Shown piece by piece: positions 1 through 20,099 of a DNA stretch of 64,000 nucleotides. A program made the position numbers and the translations under genes. Location: the NCBI GenBank assembly GCA_037783415.1, contig JAZGTN010000025.1:6059501-6123500 (forward strand), in the 5' to 3' direction. This DNA is from Leptasterias polaris. Lineage: Eukaryota > Echinodermata > Asteroidea > Forcipulatida > Asteriidae. Each line of letters starts with the position of its first letter. Within the stretch, counting starts at the first letter, position 1. The notes beneath the pieces are model-generated. The model saw only the letters and a program-made list of their open reading frames with translations, did not search any database and was not told the DNA's origin.

Positions 1-364
1 TAGCCAACATAACCCTTAATTGTTTCCACCCCACGCTCTAGAAACTAAACAGAGGGTATAAAGTTGTAAAAAAAACATTAACACTCTAGTTAAAAGTCTA
101 CCTCATCCCACATCTGCCTCATTACTGCAGGATTTCACATAGAACACACAAACGCTGTTATCGTCTAACTATGTGGAACCCCCAGAAGAACAAGAAGTTA
201 GTGTCTTTCTTTGTACGCTCATTACTAGTTGTAGGAGTTGTGGAACATGTCACAGCGTAGAAATCTGGGAACTTGAAGAAGGGACTTACAAACAATAAAG
301 TTGTTTGCTAATTACCAAGAACTAAAGACAAACAATATTCATCTTTTCATAGGGCCTTTTCTAA

Positions 365-575
365 CATTGCCCCCCCGCCTGTGGAACTCTCTGCCTAAAT
401 ATCTTAGAGACACACACAACATTTCCTACTTCCAACAGTCTCTTAAAACACATCTTCTCTGATTGGCCTATGAACAATTCTGAGAATTTCTTTGATTGAC
501 TTAAGCCGGTGCCTTTGAATGTTTAACAGATTATTTGCGCCCTACAAATGCTGTGTTATTATTATTATTATTATC
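365..575 (+). mobile_element. 3' tail of a non-LTR retrotransposon
   Basis: A short frame ending near 461 reads RLWNSLPKYLRD and QQSLKTHLL then stop. This is the classic C-terminus of CR1/jockey-type ORF2 proteins (compare RLWNRLPISVYQSE in the element at 43.6-45.4 kb). About 100 bp of 3' UTR and a (TTA)n tail at about 557-575 follow. The element is heavily 5'-truncated. Confidence 0.7.
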
Positions 576-700
576 TACATTACATATTTTGGGACTGGTA
601 ATCTGGTTGGAATAAACCGCCTGCCGAAAGTCAGTCCAGAAAAAATTTGGCGTGCATACACGTCATCCAATATAAAGTGGGTAAGTGAATCGAATCTCAC

Positions 701-8860
<8,160 letters not shown>

Positions 8861-11519
8861 TTTGATGGAAAACAGATCGTGGTCAGCAGCTCTTCTTGCA
8901 CTTTTTGTTTCTACAACAACGTGCTTGCTTTGCTTTCCGATCGTCCCACTCGATCAGACCATCAGTCCCTCCTCGTTGAACAGAAAATGGTAAACATGGA
9001 ACGCTCAATGAGTCAATTACACGATTTAGAGGCTCAGGAGAGGGCGCTCTCCTCATTTGTGAACGTTTCTCTGAGTAGAGACCTGTGGTTGCAAACAAAC
9101 AAACATAATCGAATTCGTTGCTAAAAATGTTTATTTTGCATGTCAAAACAGCTAGTCTTTTAAACTCTGCATATTATTGTTTTGAATAGCCCTAGTGCGT
9201 ATAAGTTAACATAATTTCAAAAACAATCCATGATCGGTTATCGGCAACTAAGCTAATGGTCCGATTGCTTGTTTTCTTTGCTCAACAAAAATCATTAAAA
9301 ATGTATCCAGTCAGTGAAGAAAAGGGCGCCCTAGGAGGTCCAGGCCCGCATATTAAACAGGCCCCTCGGAAAATTTTGAGTAAGATGCACTTTCAATGCA
9401 TTCTCCTCGTTTCTGGATTATCTTTTATGCACAGTATGATAAGTTAGTTTGTGAGTGTGTAGGCATATACTTTTTGTTTTCTTATTGGACGAAAAAATTA
9501 ATATGGGAAGCCCCATGCACCTCCTATACCGACCTCGATTTTTTCCCAAAACTCAAACGCAGTTCTCAGCACAAAAGCAATAATGACGATAGGGCCCTAA
9601 TTACATAAGACCTTGTGCGCACATGCATGCTATTTTGAGACAAGTTAATCACTCTGCTGTTCTCATTTTCTCCTTGTTTATTTTTTAAAGAATAATTCAT
9701 GATATGGGTTTTTTCAACACGTGGCAAAATCTGGGGAGGGGATGATCTCCCCGCTCAATAAGTGGGGTTAGGCCTAACTCTCATCCCCGGGATCTACTCT
9801 AGCGATAGAAGACTAAGTACATACGCATAGAAGATTCAATTTTCACCCTAGTTTCGAACTTGTTATTTTTTTCTCTTGAAAAAACAAAAAACAAAACACA
9901 CACGGAAAACAAAAAACAGTCTTTGCATAAGGTTTGAGCATGGAGGTCTACGGTTTGAGCAAGCAATAACTAAGTTGGTGTTACCTCAACCGCATGATGC
10001 ATTAATTCAGTTAGCACGCCAGACGCTGTCCGTGTCCAATCACTGCAAATTTGCCGATTTATTTGGACACGAGAGCATGCAACTGATAAACGACGCGGCG
10101 GAATAAACGAAAACTATGATGTGAAAACAGTGAGCTGAGAGACGAGCAGGTGCCATTGGCAAGGTGTTTTGAAGAACTTCATTTCGTCTGGATCAAAATA
10201 AGAAATGAAGATGATGATAGGCACATACAGCTTTTACTCAGTAACTCTGTGCAATGAGCGCCATACATGACAGTGCTACATCAGCTGTTGCCTTTGGTGC
10301 AACTATATGTAATTTTCTGTATTAAATCAAATTTCGGAAAGGGCGACCTTTTTTAAATTTAATTTATCTGAACTGAAACTTTTCGACGAAGAATTTCAAC
10401 AGTAAACATAGAGGTCGATCACTCTGCTGACCATCAGTCTTTTTTATTAATTGTTTTGTTCAGGTAATATGTAAAATTATAACAGGGCTGTGAAACAGAT
10501 TGGTCAATGTATTTTAATAGTTTGTTGGGGTTGTTTGTCTGTTTGTCTGTTTGTCTGTCTGTCAAATCAGGTTGCTGTCATAAAACAGACGTATTATAGC
10601 GATATAGCTACACAACATTTAAGGGCTAGTATAAATATTTTATAATATGGTTTTCTTTTCCTTTTCTCTCTTTTCTTTTCTTCTTCTTTAATATTTTACA
10701 ACTTCAGTAGAAACTGAAGTAGGCCTATTCGGAATGGTTTACAGGGATGAGAGTCATTGCTGGCAAAAAAGTCTGAAACTACATGTTGAATCCAAATTTT
10801 AGGACGTAGGGCCTACATGAATGTTGAAGTGATCGGCGTTTCTACCTTTTGGTAACCCCCAGGGAGGGTTTGGAATTCAAAGGGCTTTTGGAACAGCTAA
10901 GTGTCCTAAGCACTAGTGAAGTAGATCAAAGGGGCAGTCTTTCTTTTATGTGGGAAAAATGAAAGGCTTTCTATAGTTTAATCAACAGGCCGATATAAAA
11001 AGTCTGAATTCAGACAAAAATCTGAAAAATCTCATTCTGGTTTTAAAAGACTCAGCTTAAAATGCTGGGGAATGGAGGAAGGGCATAGGCTACCCTATAT
11101 TCGTTGGAATTTAGCAATGATAGTAATATAAGAAACATACTGCTAGACTTTACATCCATGCCTCGTTCGAATTGTAAAGTCAACAAAATATCAACTTGCA
11201 AATTAACTTCAACCCTACCATGGAGACGTTTGACTCAATTGTGATGCATTAAAACACATAACGAAACTGTTGTGTAAAGTCCACGCCGTACATGTCTACC
11301 ATTAAAATAATCTTCATACACAGCGTTTCATCACGTGTCACTAGATAACCAGTTTGTCACAATAGACCAGGACCCCGGACAAGCATTATAAGTAATGGTC
11401 TGTGTGTAATCATGGAGGAATAGAAGGTCGCTGTGCCCATTAATGACCATGCAATAATCGATTGAATTGATAGTTCGTTGACTCGTGAAGCTCTCAGTCA
11501 CGACAGAAGGCAGAACAAA
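8861..11519. other. Divergent intergenic region between EHHADH and the P450
   Basis: About 2.66 kb separates the two start codons, so both promoters should lie here. No clear TATA box or named operator could be assigned. It contains a TGTTTGTC-type microsatellite at about 10529-10562 and a pyrimidine-rich run at about 10647-10690. No coding potential was recognised. Confidence 0.6.
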
Positions 11520-11874
11520 ATGGCGTACACAGCGGCCCTGTTTGCGTTGCTGGACATACAAACTGTACTAATAGGCCTCGTAGCTTTTCTCGCACTCTCA
11601 TGGGCTCTTCGAAGACCACGGAACCTCCCGCCCGGTCCGTGGGAATGGCCTCTACTTGGAAGTCTGCCTACCCTGGCCCTCGCTTCTGGGGAACCGCACG
11701 AGGTCTTCTTAAAGATGTCGAGGAAGTACGGACCGATATTCACCATGAGTATACTTGGGCAGAGAATTGTTGTTGTTCACGGTTACGATGCAATCAAGGA
11801 TGCATTTCAGAATCCTAACTTGAGTGATCGGCCTGAGTTACACACGGTAACTGCCATGTTGGATGGCTCAGAAG
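11520..11874 (+). CDS. P450 exon 1 (membrane anchor, proline hinge)
   Basis: Encodes residues 1-118 and the first base of Gly119, then a GTAAAC donor. It carries the hydrophobic anchor, the hinge, and the A-helix/beta-1 region (MSRKYGPIFTMSILGQRIVV). The last residues LDGSE lead into the B-C region. Confidence 0.94.
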
Positions 11875-14682
11875 GTAAACAAAAATATTAGAGAAGGAAA
11901 GCAATTTAGAATTGTAGGCTATAGGCCTACTAATTAAAATAAAAATTGCTTTTCGTTAAAACCAATCTTTTAACGGCAATTGCTTCGTTTTGTTCGGATT
12001 CACCAGGAATTATAGTGGATTTGACAACACATACAATTATTAGAAAATTGACAGCTATATGTTAGTCAACCACAATGTACATGCATCGATGGTGTGCATA
12101 ATGGGCAATTATCTTTATAAAATGCAATGTGTATGGAAAAGCCCGTGTACGTGTAGCCATCAAAAAGAGGTTATATAACAAAAAAAGTGTAGGCACTGTG
12201 AATAATTTATGATCTACAGCTTTAAATATTGCAACAGACCCGGGTAGTCCTGAAAAATGAAAATAAGAAAGCTTATTGCTCAACATTATTGTTGACCGTG
12301 AATTATTCAAATATGGATGGTAGTGGGCATAGATCACGGGAGCAGATTGGTCTCTTATTACCACTATTTAACAATTTGAAATTGAAACGCTTGCATAGGA
12401 TCATTTTGTTTGTTCAAATTTGCATATGAAGAAGTAATGTGAGTATCCGTTCTTTAGGTAATGGAAAATATTGTTGTTTCTATTAATAGGCGTTGCAGCT
12501 GCATCCGGTAAAGTCTGGAAAGAGCAGAGAAAACTTTCTCTCAATGTTTTCAAAAACTTCGGGGTCGGGAAATCCAGCTTTGAGGATCAAATCGCCAGGG
12601 AGGCAGAACAACTGGTTCAAGAGATGCAGAATTTCAAACAAAAGTCTTTCAATCCCACCAAGTTGTTCTCTATATCCGTCTCGACTATCATTGCCTGTGT
12701 TGTGTTTGGGAAGAGGTACGACTACGACGATCCTGAGTTCCAGAAGATCTTGTCGTCCATCGGACGGAACATGGAGCTCATCGGAGCGGGGGCAGCGATG
12801 CAGTTCCTGCCCATTACCAAGTACCTGGGGTTCCTCCCATCAATGAGAGAAATGAAGACAAATGTCACACTGGTGGTGAACTTTACCAAGAACATTATTA
12901 AGAACCACGTGAAGGACTTCAACTCGGATGACATGAGGGACTTCATGGATATGTACATTAATGAGATGAAAGAGAAGGAAGATCAGAATGTCGAGACGGT
13001 CTTGAGCTTAAACAACCTGGTGAGCGTCATTAATGATCTCTTCGTAGCTGGATCGGAGACAACGGCCACCACCCTCAGATGGGGCCTGTTATACATGATG
13101 CTACACCCCGAGGTACAGACCCGGGTGCAGCAAGAGATAGACGCCGTGGTTGGACGTAACCGCATGCCAAAGCTCTCAAACAAACCAGACATGCCGTACA
13201 CCGAAGCCGTCATTCTGGAGCTCCAAAGAGTCGGTAACATAGTGCCTCTCGGCGTACCCCACAGGGCCTCTCGTGAGACATCATTCAGAGGTTATACCCT
13301 CCCCAAAGATTGCTTCATTATCTCTAACCAGTGGGCCCTGCATACCGACCCGGAACTTTTCCCAGAACCGGAGAGGTTTGACCCGGAGCGTTTCTTGAAT
13401 GAGGCTGGAGAGGTGGTGAAACCTGAGAAGTTTATTCCCTTCGGCATAGGTAAAAACCATGGTTTCCAAACAGTCCAAGATTCTGAACTTGCTTAACAAG
13501 TATTCAAATAGACCTTATCGCCTGACGTCATTTCAGTAGGGAGCCCTCGCCTATACAGCAATCCTTCACCGATCTTGAACTCTTGGTGGCAGCAGATACC
13601 GCCATTATTGCGGTGGTACCTGGGTGGTACTGCGCTGCCTAGCGACGGGTTTAAGCGATTTGCAAAGTAAAAGTCCAATAACCCGCGACTGATCAAATGA
13701 TCGCCGTGTAGCCCAAACCTTATACCAGTCGCTAGGCAGCGCGGTACCACCCAGGTACACCGCAGTAATGGAGGCATATCTGCTGCCACCAAGAGTTCAA
13801 GATCGGTGAAGGATTGCTGTATAGAGGTTTACAAGGAGGTTGCTCGAATTGGCCCATCGTGTGTGCGCTGCGCGTATAAATCTATGCTTTTCTATTGCTT
13901 CGTCATCGGTTCACGTCAATGCAAAAAGGTCTATTCAGAACGTGTAGATGGTAACTAGATACTACTGAATAAGATCCTGCCGAGATCCATGAAGTGTGTT
14001 TCGTATAAAAACCATTGTTTCAAAGCTTTTGCAACACTTGTTGTATAGTAAACCAGGGCTGAATTTCACAAAACACTAAGATTCATCTTAAGATAAGCCG
14101 TCAGTATCACCATAATGATTTGTATTGTGACATCACACTTTGCTTAGCAATAGATCGATCCACCAAGCCCCGCCTCCTTACGAGTCGACCAATCACAGCC
14201 GCGAAACCCGATCACCATTAGTGCAAAGATCACCAAACGGCTCAAATGGTGATCAGATTTCGCGGCTGTGATTGGTCAATGAGAAATGGGCGTGGCTTAA
14301 TGGATCGGTGTATTGTGAAATCGAGCCCTGGTGTAACATTAGAAGAAGTTTGTACACAGTTCGCCGTAAGGCGGACAAATTCTCCAGGGGGACAGAATCT
14401 CCTGCCACACCGGCCTCGTTTACAGACGAAAAAAATATCGTGTTTTTTTCTTGATTTACAGATAGAATCTCACCACCAATCTTTATATATTTCGATTCCA
14501 CAGGACGTCGTGTGTGTCTGGGTGAGCAACTCGCAAAGATGGAGCTCTTTATTTTCTTCACCTACCTCCTACATCAGTTCACCTTCAAGAAGCCCGTAGA
14601 TTCGCCTCCACTCAGCATCAAGGGACACCTTGGAATCACCTATGCGCCTCAGCCGTTCCAGGTGTGCGCGGTACCCCGTTGA
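11520..14682 (+). CDS. Cytochrome P450, CYP2 clan, complete three-exon gene
   Basis: A microsomal haem monooxygenase, probably acting on fatty acids, steroids or xenobiotics; substrate unknown. Exons 11520..11874, 12490..13449 and 14504..14682 (GT/AG borders) join to 1494 nt: 497 residues plus stop, the usual CYP2 length. The order of parts is: hydrophobic N-terminal anchor (about 1-30), proline hinge RNLPPGPWEWPLLG, C-helix WKEQR (128-132), I-helix oxygen-activation motif AGSETT (305-310), K-helix ExxR as ELQR (362-365), PERF region (412-421), and haem loop FGIGRRVCLG with axial Cys443. The haem loop is split by intron 2 and is complete only after splicing. The start is the ATG at 11520, because it places the anchor directly at the N-terminus; the upstream in-frame codons are not needed. 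The middle exon of 960 nt suggests intron loss relative to vertebrate CYP2 genes with 5-9 exons. It lies head to head with EHHADH. Confidence 0.96.
11875..12489 (+). other. P450 intron 1
   Basis: A 615-bp intron with a GTAAAC donor and a TATTAATAG acceptor. AT-rich; no repeat family was recognised in it. Confidence 0.85.
12490..13449 (+). CDS. P450 exon 2 (C-helix to start of haem loop)
   Basis: A 960-nt exon after a TCTATTAATAG acceptor, ending in a GTAAAAACC donor. It encodes residues 119-438, including WKEQRK, AGSETTATTLRW, EAVILELQR and PERFDPERFL, and ends FIPFGI, one base into the Gly codon of the haem-binding signature. Confidence 0.95.
13507..13935 (+). mobile_element. MITE family B copy, interrupted by a nested element
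   Basis: Ends AATAGACCTTAT and AAGGTCTATT enclose GACGTCA motifs. Uninterrupted relatives are at 33092-33268 and 43198-43374. In this copy the 'gccctcgccta' segment is separated from 'gaggt' by a 272-bp foldback (13552-13823). It lies in P450 intron 2. Confidence 0.78.
13552..13823. mobile_element. Nested long-armed foldback MITE at a TA site
   Basis: The arms are about 95 bp each and nearly perfect inverted repeats (outermost TACAGCAATCCTTCACCGAT and its reverse complement), with a spacer of about 80 bp. It is inserted in MITE family B where the uninterrupted copy at 43198 has a single TA, so TA is duplicated on both sides. This agrees with Tc1/mariner-type insertion. Confidence 0.78.
14054..14330. 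mobile_element. MITE family D copy, interrupted by family C
   Basis: Ends CAGGGCTGAATTTCACAAA and GTGAAATCGAGCCCTG match 42476-42627. Its right half is replaced by a complete family C element (14151-14312). It lies in P450 intron 2. Confidence 0.72.
14151..14312. mobile_element. MITE family C, 162 bp
   Basis: Nearly identical to 41611-41772 and exactly the same length. Ends TAGATCGATCCA and TGGATCGGTGTA, with inner arms around CAATCACAGCCGCGAAA and its complement. No coding content. Confidence 0.8.
14504..14682 (+). CDS. P450 exon 3 (haem-binding Cys, C-terminus)
   Basis: After a TTCGATTCCACAG acceptor this encodes GRRVCLGEQLAKMELFIFF and the C-terminal strands, ending at TGA 14680-14682. 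VCLGE holds the axial cysteine. The other open frames that cross this stretch are in the wrong register. Confidence 0.95.
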
Positions 14683-17600
14683 TGTCGGTTCAACTGTTAT
14701 AGCAGCAGTCCAAAGTATTGTGAATGCGGCATCTTAAATTACAAATGTCAGTAATACTCATTTCAATCCAGTCACACTTATTTTCACTCCACGATACTGG
14801 GTTACATTTCGATAGATAAAATGGGTTTAAATCAAATTCAACCGAAGCTATTAGGTAAATGAACAATTATGAAAATAATGTTAAGTAGAGGAAACTCCTA
14901 ATAAGCAGTTGCTTGAGTTGGGGCTGCCGGCGACAACACAGACGGACGAACGGACTGCACAACGGATAAACAAACAATTCACAACAAAATATTAATAATA
15001 ATACCACCAATAAAGCACTGATTACTAAGTTGTGAGTAGCTAAATATGTAAGTCATCTTAATATCACAAACACCGAGTAAAAAAATAATGCAGGAATGTA
15101 CATAAAACAAATTTAAAGCTAACATTTTTTAAGTTAAAACAAATTAACAGCGCTGGCACGGTGCCGAACATGCATAGTATGATTTTTGCATTTTCACGAA
15201 CTGACGAATCTGTTGACCTATATAGTTTTCACGAACCGGCGAATCTCAATGTGCACTGGTTTGTACACAGAGCTCTGATCGCCCATTATTTTTTTCTTTT
15301 TCGCGAAGTGGCGAATGTGTTCAGGAAATAATAACTCATCAAAATACTTGCAAGATTGAAAATATTTTTACAGTATGTCTGAAGAAGTCGGCTTTATTTT
15401 GGTACTAAAATTTAACAGAAAAAACAGTCTCCAAGCGAGCGCGATTTTCTTCGCTGAGCACGAAATTTTGGCTGTGGTGCATATTCGCAATTTCGTGAAA
15501 ACAATTACGACATGTAATGGCTAGGAAATTTGCCCTAGTTAGTTGCACAACCAAGTTAGAGAACAATGTATTACAATAATGTGTTTTGGGAGATAAATAA
15601 AGGTAAACGTTTTCGAAATGTAATTATGAGTTGGAGTGAGTATGAAGTTCGTTTTTAATGTATTTGTACATGAAAATATTCTACTGATAAATTTAAATTA
15701 AATGTTTTCAAGTTGTTTTATTAGTTCTATAATAATCGGATCAATTTGGGGCAGCCATGTAACTATAAAAAGCACACAGTGCAGGTCAACTTGAAAAAGT
15801 GAAAGTAACTTTACACCATAGGCCTTTGAAGATATCTAGGGCATCTTCTTCTTCCTTTTAAGTGCAGCCTTCAAATGATTGAAGATGAACGCACTGCGTT
15901 TGTGCGCATGGGTTGGTCTGAGACAACAGAAAAAAGAATATCTCAAAGATTATCAAGGTCTCTCATCACAAGCCCCAGGCTTCTAGAAGATGCCTTTATA
16001 CCTATCCTGATTTATCTAATTGTAAAACTGGATTCATGGTTATTTCTTAAAGATAATTCGTTTGGATATGTATTGTTTGTACATTTTCATGCAGAATGGA
16101 AATAAATGCGAGTTTGAATTTAATTGGTTTGAGGACGTTTGCAATTCCCCCAGTGGTAAATGAAAAGGTAAAACAGACCTTAAACAATGGAAGTAGAAAC
16201 AAGCTCGGGAAAATTGAAAAAGAAGAGAAAAGACAGAGAAACATCGATCACCACTTGAACTTCATCAGGTCTCAATCATTCGATCCATCAGCTCAAGGTA
16301 CAAAAGCCACTTATATTATGGGCTTTTCCACGCAGTCTAGCGAGCTTTGGATTGCTGGCTCCTCCCTGGGAATTACAGCTCGCCCCTGGGAAAGAATGCA
16401 CACCTGTGCGATCGCCGGGTAACAATACACGCAAACCGATACATCTGTTTTCAACATGTACAAAGATCCGCAGGATTTCTATTTAATCTAGTCCTGTTTG
16501 GTGGCTTCGGTATACTCGCCGGCGTCATGACCCAAGGGCCTTGCCGGGTACGGTTACGGGGCTTTGTGTGTAGCTGTAGCTGTACACCGAGGCAAAATGC
16601 GAAATGAAGTGTGCATGATTTAGACGAAAGCTACGTTCTTCGATGTACGAACGAGCGACTGACGGAGTTTCAAGTTTAAACTACTACAACTATTCGCAAT
16701 AGAACCTATCACTTTACTATAATTCATCAAATATAAAAAAGCAAATGAGATCTTAATTTTGTCATATTGATCTTCTAAATTATCTTCTTCTCGAGATTTA
16801 GTCACTTAAAAAGCGACTGAACGAAAATTAACTTATTATAAAGCACTAAATGCAATTTAGCCTTTGCGGTTGTATACAGCGCCCTCTATCTGACGCTTAG
16901 ATTTTAGAACAATATTCCGTTCTGAAGAGGACTGGGAATAGTCGACTTATCCTGTCGGATGTACCTTTTGGATTCGCATTCATTCGCACGGCGGAGATTT
17001 GTAGTTTACACGTACATGACAAACTACGTCACTTTTTAGCAGACCAATCATAACACAAGAGTGGAAAGCGTACGTCACTGCACGTTTATCCAATGAAATC
17101 ATTGTATCCAATGAAATCATTGGGCCTGTATAAAACCAGTGTCTGTCTTTATCGTATCCTAGCGGATAAAGGCATGGGACCAGTCTATAATAGTCGACTG
17201 TGCTTTTCACACTGTAAGGATTAATTTAATCTGGTACCACTAACTGCATGTGTGTTATGGTGAAAAACACCACAGTGGGTCGTCTGCCTATAACTCGTTA
17301 CAATTTGGTACCTGCATTCAATAAAGCATATATAGAGCAAGGAACAGAACAAAGAGCAACATTTTCTAATTTTATGACCCTCACGAGATCGAATATACAC
17401 TGCGTCAGGGTAAAATGTAACAAATTTTTAGAACTTCCCGTCGGAAAATCAAATCAATTGCAGCCTTTCATTTCATAAAAAGAATGGGAGGCCACGGTGG
17501 TTTTTGCTTGAACTTGATGAGTTTACGGAGGGAATCATGTGACACTGTGTCTCCTGAAATACAAAGGATTTGCATTATTACTCTCACTACCTAATGCTAA

Positions 17601-18719
17601 AATGTTTTCATATTAAGGAACTGAGTAGAACATACACATTCCCAACTGTGCGTTATTGCTACGTACACTCGTCATGATTCCTTATTTTCCTTTGACTATA
17701 AACACAATTCTACATAGTTTTCTAAAAAGACCGTGTATTTTACATTCACCTAAATGGTTATCCTTCTTTTTGTCTGAGCATTTAATACGGAATTCGATTT
17801 CTTGGCTTACGTACTTAATCCTCTTTATGATTTAGTTTCATCACATGGATTTTCAACCGACCATCTGTGTTTACTCGCCGTGAGCATCGGACATATTTCG
17901 GCTGCACTCTTTCCCTCAACTCTGCAAACACGGGGGGGGGGGGGGGGGTGGCGAAGAAGAACGTGCGATAGAAAAGAGGGGGAGACAAAGCGATTTAGGA
18001 GTACGCAGGAAATGCCATTCGGGCGTGTGTGCCCTTACCAAATATTGATAATGCAAACGTCCGTTTTGCTCGACCAAGTAAATTTGCTTATCGCAGAGGC
18101 TGTTGAAATTATTCATTGAATTGAAAATTGAGGCTTGGGTAAAGACAGGATATCTCGTAAAAAGACATCGCTGGGTTCATTGTGGCATACAAGGTTACGT
18201 AAATCAAAGCTAGGTTCTAAAAATTGTGTCGTAGCTATCACATAAATCCGAAATACAACAACAAATGAGCAACATTTATATGTTAATTGGGTTTTGATTT
18301 GTAGGCCTATACTTCTTTTTACAAAGCTCCGTACGGTGAACTCTTTGTAAGACAAAATACAGGTCAAAGCTGTTTTGCACTTTCCCTCCTCGTTTACGCA
18401 TTGTGGTCTCGTCTATATAGCAAGCGTCTTTATTTGTAGCAGTGCCACGGTGAATTGCAGCTGGACTGGTGTCCAGTCTGCATAGACCCGACTCTAACAC
18501 GGGTGCAGACATTGCGTTGAAAGGACATCGAACTTATTATTTTACAACATGGAATGAAAATTGTACAATTGTACAATTATACAGTCTCCGCAAACTTTAT
18601 GAGCTCCTTTTGGTTATGTGATCAAAACACCCAAAAGTATAGAATCTTTCGAGACAGGTAGGCCTACACTTTCAGTGCCAAAATACATCGTGCCACGAAT
18701 TGACAGCTTTTATAAAAGC
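14683..18719. other. P450 3' flank and noncoding region
   Basis: Holds the P450 3' UTR, diverged TTTCACGAACTG-type repeat sequence at about 15185-15330, and a G17 tract at 17932-17948. The open frames here are short and match no family I know. Confidence 0.5.
15009..15014 (+). terminator. Candidate poly(A) signal for the P450 gene
   Basis: AATAAA about 330 bp after the P450 stop codon. It is one of the first canonical signals downstream; another lies near 15595-15601. No transcript evidence is available. Confidence 0.35.
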
Positions 18720-18985
18720 TACTTCTTTTCTTTTGTTTTCATATTCAAACAATCATCTTCAAGGGCTACAGCTTCAAGAAGTTTCAAATCTTGAAGAGCT
18801 TTACCTTTTAAAATATTCGAAATTATGCATTGCAACCTTTTCACGAAAGTGAACATTTTTGTTTTCACGAACCGACACGAGCTTTGTGTGTGATGGGGTG
18901 TGCGCACAGACCTCCGTTCTTACGAAGTGACATGTACGTTGGAATGTGTCACTTTTATGCGTTTGTAATTTGCTATGCCACTTGG
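18720..18985 (+). repeat. CACGAAC-type dispersed repeat, copy 1
   Basis: Shares 'gcttcaagaagtttcaaat', 'tttcacgaaccgacacgag' and 'acgaagtgacatgtacgttg' with copies at about 29510-29825 and 32525-32910. Family type unknown; no terminal repeats or tail seen. Confidence 0.5.
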
Positions 18986-19747
18986 GGACTGCTATTTAAA
19001 AAAAAACCCAATAAAGTTCCAAATTTTCAGAGTCTGAGTGGACCACTAAACCAGGATATTAGTCCTAATCTGGCTGCTTACTCTAGACGAATCTCAGCGG
19101 GGCCTCTTCATCCGGAATTAGACCGTATACTCAAAACGTCTCAGATCACCCATAACCCCGAAGAGTAAGATTCGATTAAAGATGTCCATAAATGACGACT
19201 AATATATAGCGGTCAATTGAAACAGTTCTGTCAGCGTATCGACCCACATTCATGCACCGCTAAGTCCTTTCCCTCTCGCCCACCGCTTCACTTGACCAAA
19301 AACTCCAGATTGGAGATATCGCCTCGATCGCCGGAGTGGTAACCCCATGTCACGATCGATGGTGATGAGCATGTCCAGGTAATCCCAACGAGTTCTTACT
19401 TCTTGATGGGGTTCACACGAAACCAAGAGGCTTCAGATGGAAGAGAAATAGACTAATCAGCTATGTGCATAGGCATATCATGTGTCTCAAACATCCTTTA
19501 CCGCTCTAAATAGGAATACAGGCACTGCTCAATCAACTGTTTGGGCCACAAGGATGTTATACGTATTTCGGCTAGAATCAAAAATAATAATAACAAAAAT
19601 AAATACATGACAAAAGATCATCCAAATAGAAGGAAGGCAGAACATCAACAAATATTACACAAAACATTGGATGCATTCGAGTGCAGTGTCGCAGAATATA
19701 ACCACTAGGTAAAATTTGACTATGTCATTTCACGAGGCGAAGCCCTT

Positions 19748-20035
19748 TTTTAAACAACGTAGACGACTCCATGTAGACACACACCTTGTCCCATCCCCCG
19801 TGACACGACCGATTGCCTCGTTGGGCGAACGGGCGGGAATGATTATTTTGGAAACGACGCCACAAAACGTCGCTGTGTGAGTTGTCCCAAGCGTCTTACA
19901 CTTATCAATATAGGACTCTTTGGAGTATCACGCGTCGCGGCAGTAGATACATGACAAAGTGTAACACGTGACGCGTGTTCCACCAATCAATGACAAGAAT
20001 CAATGTGTGCGTTCGCCTATACAAATATATATGTT
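19748..20035. repeat. Dispersed repeat paired with 55255-55500
   Basis: Shares 'taaacaacgt.gacgactccatgta', a conserved 'cgtg.acgacc' segment, and the end 'gtgttccaccaatcaa' with the stretch at 55.25-55.50 kb. About 250-290 bp, diverged, class unknown. The stretch between 18986 and 19747 shows nothing recognisable. Confidence 0.45.
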
Positions 20036-20099
20036 TAATTGGTTCTCGTGGAAACTGTCTTCGCCATATCGCTTTGTGTTGTGTACATAGTGCATGTCA

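Noticed and set aside
14246..14599. 117-codon plus-strand frame
   Set aside because: Crosses MITE family C, P450 intron 2 and exon 3 in the wrong register.
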